Positions 42,822 through 52,261 of a stretch of DNA of 64,000 nucleotides are shown piece by piece. The stretch is from Kibdelosporangium aridum. GTDB lineage: Bacteria > Actinomycetota > Actinomycetes > Mycobacteriales > Pseudonocardiaceae. The notes beneath the pieces were generated by a model. It made no database searches and had not been told where the DNA came from. It was given only the letters and a program-made list of their open reading frames with translations. The position numbers were made by a program, and so were the translations under genes. The stretch covers positions 62,001 through 126,000 of the forward strand of contig NZ_FWXV01000007.1 in NCBI RefSeq assembly GCF_900176515.1, read 5' to 3'. Within the stretch, counting starts at the first letter, position 1, and each line of letters opens with the position of its first letter.

Positions 42822-43016
42822 GCCGGCAGCCTAGGCCAAGAACACGATGCTCCATGTCGTGATCATCGGATGTCTTTCGAACTGATCACGGTTTTACATT
42901 TCCGGCTGTACCGTTCGTCCCCCTCGCACATATTGATGGTTGCGTTACGGAATAGCACGGCAGATGATTGCCGCGCACAGGTGACAACTGGCGACGTCTG
43001 GGTGGTGGCCCTGCCG

Positions 43017-46000
43017 ATGTATGCGCCGGCCGACAGGCACGGAAGCACTAGGAGACGTTGGCGGATTTGGCATAAGCTGGCGATTATCGGCGTGGCGTTC
43101 ACCGCGCTGCTCGCGGGTGCGACTTATCTGTTGCTGGACGCGAACTCGCGGCGGATTGAGCTGACCGACAACGAACTGCGCGGCCTGGAATATCTGGGAC
43201 CGCTCACCACTCTGTTGCCGGACCTGGCAGCGCACAAAACGTACGTCCGTCAGGTTGCCGCGGGTGTCCGGCCGGCAGCGGACTTGAAGCCGCTCCAGGA
43301 CCGGATCGACTCCGGGTACGCCGCACTGGCCGAAGTGGACGGCCGGCTGAGGGACGACCTGAGGACCACCGGCGCGGACCTCAACGCCAGCGCGTTGCCT
43401 GCGACACAGATACAGAACTGGCAAACCGTCCAGTCCGGGAAATACGACAAAGCGGGCACCGACGCCGCGCACGCGATGCTGATCGGCGACGTCCGCACAC
43501 TGATCGGGTACGTCGGCGCCACGTCCAACCTGGTCCTCGATCCGGAGCTGGGCACGTACCACCTGGCCGACGCCATGGTGGTGTGCTCGCCTGAGCTGGT
43601 CATCCGGATCAGCAGGCTGGGCAACACTGTCGATGACTTGCTGACGACTGGCCGGATTTCCCTGCCCGACCGGACCAAGGTCGCCGGTGACGTGGCGATG
43701 CTGATGCGGCACGCGGACGTGCTGCAGGACAACCTCTTCACCGCCTTCCGCGCCACTGGCAACACTGCTGAGGGGCGCGCGATGCGGGATGCGCTTGCGC
43801 CGCAGTTACGCACCGCGTACCTGGCGGTAACCGACCTGGCCACGATGACCACCCGCGACTTCGTCGAGGCGACGACCGTCCGAGTCGACCGGACGGCGTA
43901 CGCCCGTGCCGTGGACGACGCGGCGGCCACGATGGCGACGCTTTGGGCGACGATCATGGATCGAGAAGCCCTGATGCTGCAGTTCCGGCAGGCCAGTGAT
44001 GTCGAGGACCGGACGTTCGCGCTGATGGGCGTGCTCGTCGCGTTCGCGATCACGATGGTGCTGACAGTCTGGCTGGCTCGTCGGATGAGTACGGATGTCG
44101 GTGCGGTCGCCCGGGGAGCGGCCAGCCTGGCGCAAGGCAACTTGGCGGAACGCGTGCAGGTGCGTAGCCGCGACGAGATCGGTGACATGGCGACAGCGTT
44201 CAACGGAATGGCTCAGCGGCTGCAGGAGATGGTCGAGGAGCAGCAGCGCTCGCAGCTGCAACTGAGAAACGAGCACGACTTCGTCGACGCCGTGCTCAAC
44301 GTGGCGGGCAGCCTGATCGTGGTGTTCGACCGCGGCGGCCGGATCGTGCGGTTCAACCGGACCTGTGAGCTGATCACCGGGTACACGTTCGCCGAGGTGG
44401 TGGGCAAGCGGTTCTGGGATCTCTTCCTGCCGGAGGAGGAATGGGCGCCGACCGAGGCGTACTACCGGGACATCAAACCGTCGGACCTGCCCGCGTACTA
44501 CGAGCACACGTGGATCCGGCGGGATGGTGTCCGGTTCGACGTGTCCTGGTCCAACGGCGCACTCGTCGACGAGGATGGCGAGGTCACGCACGTGATCTCG
44601 ACCGGTATCGACGTGACCGCGCGCCGGGCCGCCGAACGCGACCTGCGTGACGCCGAGGAACGGTTCCGGCAGGCGTTCGACCACGCGTCCATCGGGATGT
44701 GCCTTGTCGGCGAGGGCGCGGTGTTCTTGCAGGTCAACAGGGCGCTCTGCGAGATGCTCGGCCGTACTGAGGCCGAGTTGCTGTCGATGAACGTCGCCGA
44801 CGTCAGCCACCCGGACGACTTCGCCATCGGCGGCGCGGCCGTCGCGGCGATGAAGGCCGGCAGCAACGAGCCGTTTCACGGCGTCAAGCGGTACTTCCAC
44901 GCCGACGGCCGGATCGTGTGGGGCCAGGTCACCGTCTCGCCGGTGCGGCCAGCCGGCAACGCGCCCCTCTACCTGGTCACACAGATCGAGGACATCACTG
45001 AACGCCGCGAAGCCGAGGCACGCCTGGTGCACCAGGCACTGCACGACTCACTGACCGGCCTGCCCAACCGTGCGCTGCTGATGGACCGGCTCAAGCAGGT
45101 CCTCGCGCGTGCTGACCGGCATCCGACGCTGACCGCGGTGATGTTCATCGACCTCGACGGGTTCAAGGACATCAACGACAGCCTCGGCCACGACATCGGT
45201 GACCAGGTGCTGCGGGAGATCGCGGCCCGGATCAGCGCACAGGTCCGGCCGTCGGACACCGTCGCCCGGCTCGGTGGCGACGAGTTCGTCGTGCTGTGTT
45301 CTGAGCTGGTGTCCGAGCAGAGCGCGGTGGAGATCTCCGAACGGCTGACCGCCGCGGTGGGCAAGCCGGTGGCGCTGCCGGGTTACGAGGTCGAGGTCGA
45401 GGTCACCGCGAGCATCGGGATCGCGTTGTCCGACAACAATTCCCTGACGCCCGAGGACATGCTGCGCAACGCCGACGCGGCGATGTACGGCGCGAAGACG
45501 CAGGGCAAGAACCGGTGGGAGATCTTCGACGAGACCCGCCGGGCCCGTGCCGTCGACCGGGTCGCCGTCGCGTCGACCTTGCGCCAGGCGTTGCGGGACG
45601 ACCGGTTCGTGCTGCACTTCCAGCCGGTCATCGAACTGGGCACAGGCAAGGCGGTGGCGGTCGAGTCGCTGGTCCGGCTGGACGACCCGTGCCGCGGGCT
45701 GCTGCCGCCCGCCGCGTTCATCCAGGTCGCGGAGGACAGCGGGCTGATCGTGCCGATCGGGACGTACGTACTGGAGGAGGCGTGCCGTCAGCTCGCGGCG
45801 TGGCGCGCGTCCGGTGTCGTGCCGCCCGACTTCCGTGCCGCGGTCAACCTCTCGGCGCGTCAGGCCACTCAGCCCGACCTGGCCCGAACCGTGAGCGACG
45901 CGTTGTCGCGGGCGAAACTGGAACCGTCGGCGTTGGCCTTGGAGCTCACCGAGACCGTGCTGATGGACGCCGACACCTCGACCCTGCGGCAGTTCGAGGA

Positions 46001-46337
46001 GCTCAGGGAGATGGGCGTCGGGCTGGGCATCGACGACTTCGGCACCGGGTACTCGTCGCTGAGCTACCTCAAGCGGCTGCCGGTCAGCATCATCAAGGTG
46101 GACCGGTCGTTCGTCGCCGGGCTCGTCACCGACCCGTCCGACCGGGAGATCGTCACCGCGGTGATCCGTCTTGGCCAAGCGCTTGGTCTGACGACCATCG
46201 CCGAGGGGGTCGAGGACGCCCAGCAGTTCTCGATGCTCCAGGAACTCGGGTGCGACCAGGCGCAGGGCTACCTGCTCGGCCGCCCGCAGGCGCAGCCGCC
46301 GCTGATCTCGACCAATGGGGCCACGCTCACGACCTGA
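43017..46337 (+). CDS. Membrane GGDEF-EAL cyclic-di-GMP enzyme with HAMP and two PAS domains
   Basis: The 1106-residue protein has a first membrane helix at about 20-40, an extracellular region of 295 residues, a second helix near 336-356, a HAMP linker, PAS domains at about 425-540 and 550-665, a GGDEF domain with intact RLGGDEFVVL near 750, and an EAL domain whose signature reads ESL (VAVESLVRLDD) near 881 with NLSARQ, IDDFGTGYSSL and GYLLGRP intact. Both synthesis and hydrolysis of cyclic-di-GMP are possible. ATG at 43017 is used; a GTG at 43002 and an ATG at 42936 are alternatives. Confidence 0.9.
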   Translation: MYAPADRHGSTRRRWRIWHKLAIIGVAFTALLAGATYLLLDANSRRIELTDNELRGLEYLGPLTTLLPDLAAHKTYVRQVAAGVRPAADLKPLQDRIDSGYAALAEVDGRLRDDLRTTGADLNASALPATQIQNWQTVQSGKYDKAGTDAAHAMLIGDVRTLIGYVGATSNLVLDPELGTYHLADAMVVCSPELVIRISRLGNTVDDLLTTGRISLPDRTKVAGDVAMLMRHADVLQDNLFTAFRATGNTAEGRAMRDALAPQLRTAYLAVTDLATMTTRDFVEATTVRVDRTAYARAVDDAAATMATLWATIMDREALMLQFRQASDVEDRTFALMGVLVAFAITMVLTVWLARRMSTDVGAVARGAASLAQGNLAERVQVRSRDEIGDMATAFNGMAQRLQEMVEEQQRSQLQLRNEHDFVDAVLNVAGSLIVVFDRGGRIVRFNRTCELITGYTFAEVVGKRFWDLFLPEEEWAPTEAYYRDIKPSDLPAYYEHTWIRRDGVRFDVSWSNGALVDEDGEVTHVISTGIDVTARRAAERDLRDAEERFRQAFDHASIGMCLVGEGAVFLQVNRALCEMLGRTEAELLSMNVADVSHPDDFAIGGAAVAAMKAGSNEPFHGVKRYFHADGRIVWGQVTVSPVRPAGNAPLYLVTQIEDITERREAEARLVHQALHDSLTGLPNRALLMDRLKQVLARADRHPTLTAVMFIDLDGFKDINDSLGHDIGDQVLREIAARISAQVRPSDTVARLGGDEFVVLCSELVSEQSAVEISERLTAAVGKPVALPGYEVEVEVTASIGIALSDNNSLTPEDMLRNADAAMYGAKTQGKNRWEIFDETRRARAVDRVAVASTLRQALRDDRFVLHFQPVIELGTGKAVAVESLVRLDDPCRGLLPPAAFIQVAEDSGLIVPIGTYVLEEACRQLAAWRASGVVPPDFRAAVNLSARQATQPDLARTVSDALSRAKLEPSALALELTETVLMDADTSTLRQFEELREMGVGLGIDDFGTGYSSLSYLKRLPVSIIKVDRSFVAGLVTDPSDREIVTAVIRLGQALGLTTIAEGVEDAQQFSMLQELGCDQAQGYLLGRPQAQPPLISTNGATLTT

Positions 46338-46948
46338 CCACATCGGTCCGCACGGTGGGCGCGATCCAGCGAAGGTAGTAGAACACGCTGACCACGGTGT
46401 TGATCGCGACCACAATGGCCAGCCAGGTGAAGCCACCGTCCACAGCGGCCGTGAACACGGCCAGTTTCCCGACGAACACTGGCATTGGCGGCGTTCCGGC
46501 CAGACCAAGCAGACAGACGACGAGCACGATCGCGAGCCATGGTCTGGTCCGGAACAACCCACGGTAGCCGGAAATCGTTGTGGCTTGGGGCAAAGCGCAC
46601 ACGACCGCGAACGCGCCGAGGTTCGTCAGCGCGTACGCCGCCAAGTAGACCAACAGGCCCCGGCGGCCGTGTCCCCTCGGTGACGTCCGGAACCCAGAAG
46701 TGCAGTGGTACGCCACCGATTCTGAACAACAGACCGGCGAACACACCGACAAGGCCGATCGCCACGATCACCCCGGACGCGCCGGCGAGTTTGATCTCCG
46801 GGTATCCGGTGGCGCCGCCGGCTCCGAAAAGGAGAGTCACATCGGCGAGCATGACGATTCCGGAGAATGCTCCCAGCAGGTAGTACTTCAGTGCCGCTTC
46901 GGTACCGACGTCGTCCTTGCCGAATCCGGCGAGTGCGTAGAGCGGGAT
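46327..46948 (-). pseudogene. Remnant of a NuoN-like NADH-quinone oxidoreductase subunit
   Basis: Two frames carry consecutive pieces of a NuoN-type membrane protein. The first (46948 to about 46680) reads SIPLYALAGFGKDDVGTEAA and, later, RIGGVPLHFWVPDVTEG. The second (to 46327) reads LLVYLAAYALTNLGAFAVV and LLGLAGTPPMPVFVGKLAVF. The start region, roughly 100 residues of the middle and the reading frame are lost. No other nuo gene is near, so it is a non-functional relic. It abuts the S9 peptidase stop and overlaps the GGDEF-EAL stop by 11 bases. Confidence 0.82.
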
Positions 46949-46949
46949 G

Positions 46950-48797
46950 CTACCGAGGGGTGAAGCCGAAAACTCGGGCATAGAACGCGATTTCGGCCTC
47001 CAGTGACGCCCGGACGTTCTCCGGCCTGCGGAAGCCGTGTGACTCCTTGGCGAACGCCAGGTACGTGTGCTCCACCCCGTGCTCGGACAGCTCACCGATC
47101 AGCGCCACCGCCTGACTGGGCGGCACGACCGGGTCGATCAGGCCCTGCAGCAACAACAGTGGGCACGTATCCGAGCTCACGTGCCCGAGTGGTGACCGTT
47201 CACGGTACAGCTCGGCGCTCTCCGGCAGCGGCCCGACCAGGGAGTCGAGATAGCCCGCTTCGAAGTCGTGGGTCTGCTCGGCCAGCAGCTTCAAGTCGCT
47301 GACACCGAAGTAGGAGACGCCCGCGCTGAACACGGTGCTCCTGGTCGCGGCCACCAGCACGGTCCAGCCACCGGCCGACCCGCCCCTGATCCCCAGCCGT
47401 TCCGAGTCGGCGCGGCCTTGGGCAACCAGCGCACGGGCCGCTGTCACGGCGTCGGCAACATCAGTAACGCCCCAGTTGCCCAGCAGCCGATCGCGGTACG
47501 CACGGCCGTATCCGCTGGATCCGCCATAGTTCAAGTCCAGCACACCGATGCCGCGGCTGGTGAAGTACGCCTTGCCGACGTCCAAAGCGGACGTCGAATG
47601 CCCGGTCGGCCCGCCGTGCACCCACAGCACATACGGCGGCAACTCGCCGTCCGGCGCACGGAAGCGGGGATTCGAAGGCGGGTAAAGGAAGCCGTGCACA
47701 ACGAGACCGTCGTCGCCCTTGAACTCCACCGCCTCAACCGACGGGAAGTACTCGCCATGCACGACGTCAGCCTCCGCGCGCACCACGTCACAATGGCCGC
47801 TGATGAGGTCGATCTTCACCACTGCGGCAGGCAGATCAGGGCTGTAGCCAACGGAAGTGACGGTGTAACCGTCCACACTCAACGTCGTGGCGAACGATGT
47901 GTACGGCGTCGCGACGTCGGTCAGCTCGCCGGTTTCCGGGTCGAGAATGCCGAGCCGCAGCGCGCCCCGCCCGTGCAACACGACAAGCCTGCCATCCGGG
48001 AGCAATTCGAACGGCCGGCCGCCGAGTTGCCATAGCGGCTCGGTGAACTCCTCCTCGACCGGGTACAGGTCGCGTACTTTCCCTTCGAGATCGACCCGGT
48101 GCGGATTCCACCAGCCCGACCGGTCGGAGATCACGTAAAGGCTTTCGCTGTCCCGCCAGATCGGCGCGAACACCGATTCGCCGCCGCCGCCGACCAGCCG
48201 CCGGCCGTCGACCCGCAATTCGGCGGAATCCCACGGCATGTCCGGGCGGTTCCAGCAGATCCACGCCAGCGACTCGCCATCCGGCGACGGGGTGGGAAAT
48301 GCCAGGAAATCCCCGGTGTTGACCAGTTCACGGACAGTGCCGCTGCCGTCGAGCGCGACGGCCACAATCGACCGGACGGGCGGTTCACCGGGAATCTCCC
48401 GGACGCACCACACCTCGGAGCCATCAGGGGACATCACGAAGTCCGCGTACCGGCCGGCGTCCTCGGGCGTCAGCGGTATGACTGTGTCGCCCACGAGGTA
48501 AAGGCGCTGGTCCTCGTGGTTGGCGAAGACCAGGCCGCCACCGGGGATCGGGAGGTACGACTTGCCGCCGTACTCATGGACCCGGGTGCGCGCCTCGTAT
48601 CCGGGCGGCAGCACGGCGGTGACCGTTCCATCGGCGGCTCGGTGCATCACCCGGGTTCGGCCGCCACTGTCCGGCGGGATCTCCTGCCACCACACCTCGT
48701 CGCCGATCACGTGCGGATAGCCGACACGGATCCGGGCGCTCGCGACGTCGGCCGCGCTCACCGGCGACTCCCACTCCCCGTACGGTGCGACGATCAT
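46950..48797 (-). CDS. S9-family prolyl oligopeptidase-like peptidase
   Basis: The 615-residue protein has an N-terminal seven-bladed beta-propeller (residues about 20-360) and a C-terminal alpha/beta hydrolase domain with Ser in GIRGGSAGGWT, Asp in GLIDPVVPPSQ and His in AKESHGFRRP. No signal peptide is present, so it degrades short peptides in the cytoplasm. Its ATG overlaps the stop of the DUF2294 gene. Confidence 0.92.
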   Translation of the reverse strand: MIVAPYGEWESPVSAADVASARIRVGYPHVIGDEVWWQEIPPDSGGRTRVMHRAADGTVTAVLPPGYEARTRVHEYGGKSYLPIPGGGLVFANHEDQRLYLVGDTVIPLTPEDAGRYADFVMSPDGSEVWCVREIPGEPPVRSIVAVALDGSGTVRELVNTGDFLAFPTPSPDGESLAWICWNRPDMPWDSAELRVDGRRLVGGGGESVFAPIWRDSESLYVISDRSGWWNPHRVDLEGKVRDLYPVEEEFTEPLWQLGGRPFELLPDGRLVVLHGRGALRLGILDPETGELTDVATPYTSFATTLSVDGYTVTSVGYSPDLPAAVVKIDLISGHCDVVRAEADVVHGEYFPSVEAVEFKGDDGLVVHGFLYPPSNPRFRAPDGELPPYVLWVHGGPTGHSTSALDVGKAYFTSRGIGVLDLNYGGSSGYGRAYRDRLLGNWGVTDVADAVTAARALVAQGRADSERLGIRGGSAGGWTVLVAATRSTVFSAGVSYFGVSDLKLLAEQTHDFEAGYLDSLVGPLPESAELYRERSPLGHVSSDTCPLLLLQGLIDPVVPPSQAVALIGELSEHGVEHTYLAFAKESHGFRRPENVRASLEAEIAFYARVFGFTPR

Positions 48798-49177
48798 GAG
48801 CCGTCCGTATCCGGGTCGTCGAAGTCACCGAGATCACTGAAGACGAACACCCGCACGGCATACCCCGTGCTGGGGTGGACCTGCGCGAGGTACGCGGAGA
48901 CCGGGCTGCCGACGATCTCCTCGATCGCCTCGAGGAAGTCCGCCTTGGTGGCTTCGTGCAACGCCTCATGGTGGCTGATCACCGCGTCCTTGTGCCCGCG
49001 CTCGCTCAGCACGGCGTCGGCGACAGTGAGGCTGTCCAGCGACAACACCACCAGGCTGATCGGGTCGTCGTCGCTGACCGACACCTTGACGTTGCGCGGA
49101 CCGCGCCCGTAGAACGATCGCTCAAGGCTGGTGATCTTTTCCGCCACCGCGTTGCGCTGTGCTCTGGTTATCCGCAC
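48794..49177 (-). CDS. DUF2294-like (Na-translocating-associated) small protein
   Basis: The 127-residue protein has the pattern of DUF2294 proteins: RSFYGRGPRNVKVSVSDDD, then LEAIEEIVGSPVSAYLAQVH and AVRVFVFSDL. No enzymatic motif is visible. Function is unknown. GTG at 49177 is the most upstream start in the conserved part. It is translationally coupled to the S9 peptidase and divergent from the cysteine dioxygenase gene. Confidence 0.6.
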   Translation of the reverse strand: MRITRAQRNAVAEKITSLERSFYGRGPRNVKVSVSDDDPISLVVLSLDSLTVADAVLSERGHKDAVISHHEALHEATKADFLEAIEEIVGSPVSAYLAQVHPSTGYAVRVFVFSDLGDFDDPDTDGS

Positions 49178-49355
49178 CTGGCCACCATATAGTGGCCTTT
49201 CGGGCTTTGCCGTGGTGAACGCGCCGACATAGGGGTGTGTTTGACGGCGGTAGGAGCTCGAGCGAGATACCAATCCACGCTGGCCTGGAGCGACGGGACC
49301 CCCGAGACCCCGGCGGACCAGGACACCGTGGGTTCTTGGCGAAAGGGCTTGTCTC

Positions 49356-49964
49356 GTGGAGTTCTCCAGCGACGTCGTGCTGCCACCGGGGCAGTTGCGA
49401 GAAATCGTCGAATCCATCGCGAAATCGCCGGAAACCTGGCAGTCGAAAGTGCATTTCGATCTGGCCGAAAGGTATTGCCTCCGGCTGCACCGCGACAACG
49501 CACATGAAGTGTGGCTGATCTGCTGGGACATCGGCCAGGACACCTTGTTGCACGACCACGGCGGCAGCGTGGGAGCGTTCGCCGTGGCCAAGGGTTCCCT
49601 GGTCGAGGACTACGGCAAGATCCACCGAACACGGTTGCGAACCCGCAGGCACAAAGCGGGGAAATCAGTCGGCTTCGGCGCCGACTATCTGCACAACCTG
49701 GTGAACGTCAGTATGGAACCAACAGTGTCCATCCACGCGTATTCACCGCCACTGCGGGTTATGAATTTCTATTGCTCACTGCCGTCCGGAACACACCACT
49801 TGCGGGCGATCGAGTGTGACACGCCGGAACCCGACACAAGCGCTCTCGAAGCAGAGGCGGCGTCCTTGCGCGTGGCACGACGCATGAGCGAGCTTGCGAG
49901 CGAATCATTCAACACAGCGCCGCGCTCATGCGACGCACTCGACCACAGCGGCGAGCGCGCATGA
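49356..49964 (+). CDS. Cysteine dioxygenase-family cupin
   Basis: The 202-residue cupin has the iron-binding His pair in TLLHDHGGSVGAFAVAKG and the third His in YLHNLVN, followed by SIHAYSPPLRVMNFY. The family oxidises cysteine or related thiols to sulfinic acids. The start is GTG with GAAAGGG upstream. A possible promoter (TTGACG at 49241, GAGATA at 49264) would give an untranslated leader of about 85 bases. Its stop overlaps the rhodanese gene (ATGA). Confidence 0.85.
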   Translation: MEFSSDVVLPPGQLREIVESIAKSPETWQSKVHFDLAERYCLRLHRDNAHEVWLICWDIGQDTLLHDHGGSVGAFAVAKGSLVEDYGKIHRTRLRTRRHKAGKSVGFGADYLHNLVNVSMEPTVSIHAYSPPLRVMNFYCSLPSGTHHLRAIECDTPEPDTSALEAEAASLRVARRMSELASESFNTAPRSCDALDHSGERA

Positions 49965-50359
49965 GCGCGATCTCGCGGCTGCTCGAGCAGGCGCGGGAGG
50001 TCATCACCCGCTACACACCGGCGCAAGCAGCAGAAGCACTCCGCCACGGCGCGACTCTGGTCGATCTGCGGCCGACCGAGTACCGGTGGCGATTCGGCGA
50101 GATACCGGGCGCGGTGGCCGTCTCCCGGCACGTCCTGGAATGGCGCCTTGACGTCACAAGTCCTTGGCACATCAAGGAATTGCGGCATGGCGACATCGAG
50201 CAGGAGGTCATCCTGATCTGCAACGAGGGCTACACGTCGAGCCTCGCGGCACATCAGGTGATCTCGCAGGTCGGGCTGGTCAATGTTCGTGACGTCATCG
50301 GCGGGTTCGCGGCCTGGAAGGACGCGGGCTTCCCGGTGATGAGAAGGCTGAAGGCCTGA
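49961..50359 (+). CDS. Rhodanese-domain protein
   Basis: The 132-residue single-domain rhodanese has the active-site Cys loop ICNEGYTSSLAA and GEIPGAVAVSRHVLEWRLD. It would move sulfane sulfur between small molecules or proteins. It is translationally coupled to the cysteine dioxygenase, which suggests joint work on thiol-sulfur oxidation. A strong terminator follows directly. Confidence 0.9.
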   Translation: MSAISRLLEQAREVITRYTPAQAAEALRHGATLVDLRPTEYRWRFGEIPGAVAVSRHVLEWRLDVTSPWHIKELRHGDIEQEVILICNEGYTSSLAAHQVISQVGLVNVRDVIGGFAAWKDAGFPVMRRLKA

Positions 50360-50364
50360 AAGGC

Positions 50365-50410
50365 CTCGTGGGTGGTCACCGGGGTGCTAGCCCTGGTGAC
50401 CACCCACGAG
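50365..50410. terminator. Strong bidirectional hairpin terminator
   Basis: CTCGTGGGTGGTCACC (50365-50380) and GGTGACCACCCACGAG (50395-50410) are perfect 16-bp arms around a 14-base loop that can pair further. It lies between the stops of the convergent rhodanese and galactonate dehydratase genes. Confidence 0.92.
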
Positions 50411-50412
50411 CT

Positions 50413-51561
50413 TCACCACTCGGCGAAGCTGCCGTCGTCATGCCGCCAGACCGGTGAGCGCCAGCGGTGCCCGACCTCCGCGGCCCTGCGCACCTGTTCC
50501 TCGTCGATCTCGATGCCCAGGCCTGGACCGGCAGGCCGGACCGCGTAGCCCGAGGTGAACGTGAACGGCGACGGGTCGACGAGGTAGTCCGTGTATTCCG
50601 TGCCCACGTTGTAGTGCATGCGCAGGCTCTGTTCCTGGATCAGGAAGTTCGGGGTGGCGAAGGCGACCTGCAGCGCCGCTGCCAGCGAGATCGGCCCCAG
50701 TGGACAGTGCGGGGCCAGGTTGGCACCGTAGACCTCGGCGAGTGCGGCGATCCGGCGCAACTCGGAGATACCGCCCGCGTGGGACGGATCCGGCTGCAAC
50801 ACCGACACACCGGCGTCCAGTACGGGCTTGAACTCCCAGCGCGAGTAAAGGCGCTCCCCCAGGGCTATCGGTACGCCGCTGCACGCCACGACCGAAGCCA
50901 GCACATCGCCTTGGATCTCCGGGAGAATCGGTTCCTCGACGAAGATCGGCTGCACTTCCTCCAGCATCGGCAGCAACCGCCGGGCCATCGCGGGCGAAAC
51001 GCGGCCGTGGAAGTCGATGGCGAGATCCCGGTTCGGGCCCAGGACAGACCGTGCCTCGCGGGCGCGGTCCAGCACGGCCTGCGCGTCGGCCGGGGTGGCG
51101 ATGGCGTCCATCGGCCCGCAGCCGTTCATCTTCACCGCCGTGAAGCCACGTTTCACCTGTCCCGCAACGGCTTCGGCGATCCCGGCCGGCCGGTCCCCGC
51201 CGACCCAGGAGTACACGCGCACGCGGTCGCGCACCGGGCCGCCGAGCAGTTCGTGGACGGGCGCGTTCCGATACTTCCCGGCGATGTCCCACAGGGCCTG
51301 GTCGAAACCGGCTAACGCACTGGAAAGAATCGGACCGCCACGGTAGAAGCCGCCGCGCCGCAGCACCTGCCAGTGGTCCTCGATCCGCAGCGGGTCCTGG
51401 CCGACGACCAGGTCGGCGAGCTCGTGCACGGCCGCGCGCACGCTCTCCGCGCGGCCCTCGACGACCGGCTCACCCCAGCCACTGATCCCCTCGTCCGTGC
51501 TGATCTTCAGAAACAGCCAGCGCGGCGCCACCAGGAACGTCTCGACCCCGGTGATCTTCAC
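50413..51561 (-). CDS. dgoD: D-galactonate dehydratase (enolase superfamily)
   Basis: The 382-residue enzyme, the exact length of E. coli DgoD, converts D-galactonate to 2-keto-3-deoxygalactonate. The metal ligands and bases are visible: AIDFHG, FVEEP, GERLYSRWEF, DPSHAGGI, and the catalytic His in NLAPHCPLGPI. GTG at 51561 has GAGGGGG five bases upstream. It is the last gene of an operon with alpha-galactosidase and an SDR. Confidence 0.9.
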   Translation of the reverse strand: MKITGVETFLVAPRWLFLKISTDEGISGWGEPVVEGRAESVRAAVHELADLVVGQDPLRIEDHWQVLRRGGFYRGGPILSSALAGFDQALWDIAGKYRNAPVHELLGGPVRDRVRVYSWVGGDRPAGIAEAVAGQVKRGFTAVKMNGCGPMDAIATPADAQAVLDRAREARSVLGPNRDLAIDFHGRVSPAMARRLLPMLEEVQPIFVEEPILPEIQGDVLASVVACSGVPIALGERLYSRWEFKPVLDAGVSVLQPDPSHAGGISELRRIAALAEVYGANLAPHCPLGPISLAAALQVAFATPNFLIQEQSLRMHYNVGTEYTDYLVDPSPFTFTSGYAVRPAGPGLGIEIDEEQVRRAAEVGHRWRSPVWRHDDGSFAEW

Positions 51562-51571
51562 CAAAACCCCC

Positions 51572-52261
51572 TCACGACGAGTCCTTGTGCACCGACCAGC
51601 CGCCGTCGACGACGAGGCTGGCACCGGTCACGAAGGACGCCTGCTCGGAAACCAGAAAGGACACAACCGAAGCGACCTCGCTGGGATCTCCCAGCCGTCC
51701 CAACGGGGTCGCCTGCGCGCTGCGTGCCTGATCCTCAGCGGAGACCCGGTCCCACGCACCGGTCAGCACCGGTCCGGGCAGCACCGAATTGACCCGGACC
51801 TCCGGGGCGTATTCGACCGCCAGCTGCCCGGCGAGCGAGACCAGTCCGCCCTTGGCCGCCGCGTAAGCCGGATGTCCTGGCAGCCCGAAGCGGGCGTGCA
51901 CGGAGGAGACCAGCACGATCGAGCCGCACCGGGTCCGCAACGAGGGCAGGCACGTGTGCGCGCCAAGGTAAGCCGCGGTCAGGTTGACCTCGATCTGACG
52001 AGACCACTCCTCCCGGGAGGTCTCGCCCAACGGCTTCACCACGACCGTGAAAGCGTTGCTCACCAAGGCGTCGACGCCATCGGTCGAAGCAAGCACTTGC
52101 TCCCACGTGGCGTCCGAGGCAACGTCTCCCACAATCGAGACGCAGTCCCCGGGATTGACGTCGACACCGATGACGCGGTAGCCGTCCGAGGCCAGACGGC
52201 GAGCGGCCGCGGCGCCGATACCCGACGCCGCGCCCGTCACCACAGCACACTTAGCTGTCAC
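51572..52261 (-). CDS. SDR oxidoreductase, candidate galactose dehydrogenase
   Basis: The 229-residue classical SDR has the NAD-binding GAASGIG, VLVSSVHARFG with the catalytic Ser, and YAAAK with Tyr and Lys. Its GTG start overlaps the stop of the alpha-galactosidase gene, and the galactonate dehydratase follows ten bases after its stop. The context suggests oxidation of galactose toward galactonate. The sequence itself does not fix the substrate. Confidence 0.85.
   Translation of the reverse strand: MTAKCAVVTGAASGIGAAAARRLASDGYRVIGVDVNPGDCVSIVGDVASDATWEQVLASTDGVDALVSNAFTVVVKPLGETSREEWSRQIEVNLTAAYLGAHTCLPSLRTRCGSIVLVSSVHARFGLPGHPAYAAAKGGLVSLAGQLAVEYAPEVRVNSVLPGPVLTGAWDRVSAEDQARSAQATPLGRLGDPSEVASVVSFLVSEQASFVTGASLVVDGGWSVHKDSS

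Noticed and set aside
42507..43016. 170-codon extension of the GGDEF-EAL protein
   Set aside because: It runs opposite the NUDIX gene and through the intergenic region without coding character; the first membrane helix fits a start at 43017.
49241..49355. Possible riboswitch or attenuator in the cysteine dioxygenase leader
   Set aside because: A promoter-like pair and a leader of about 85 bases can be drawn, but no known riboswitch fold or Cys-rich leader peptide was recognised.
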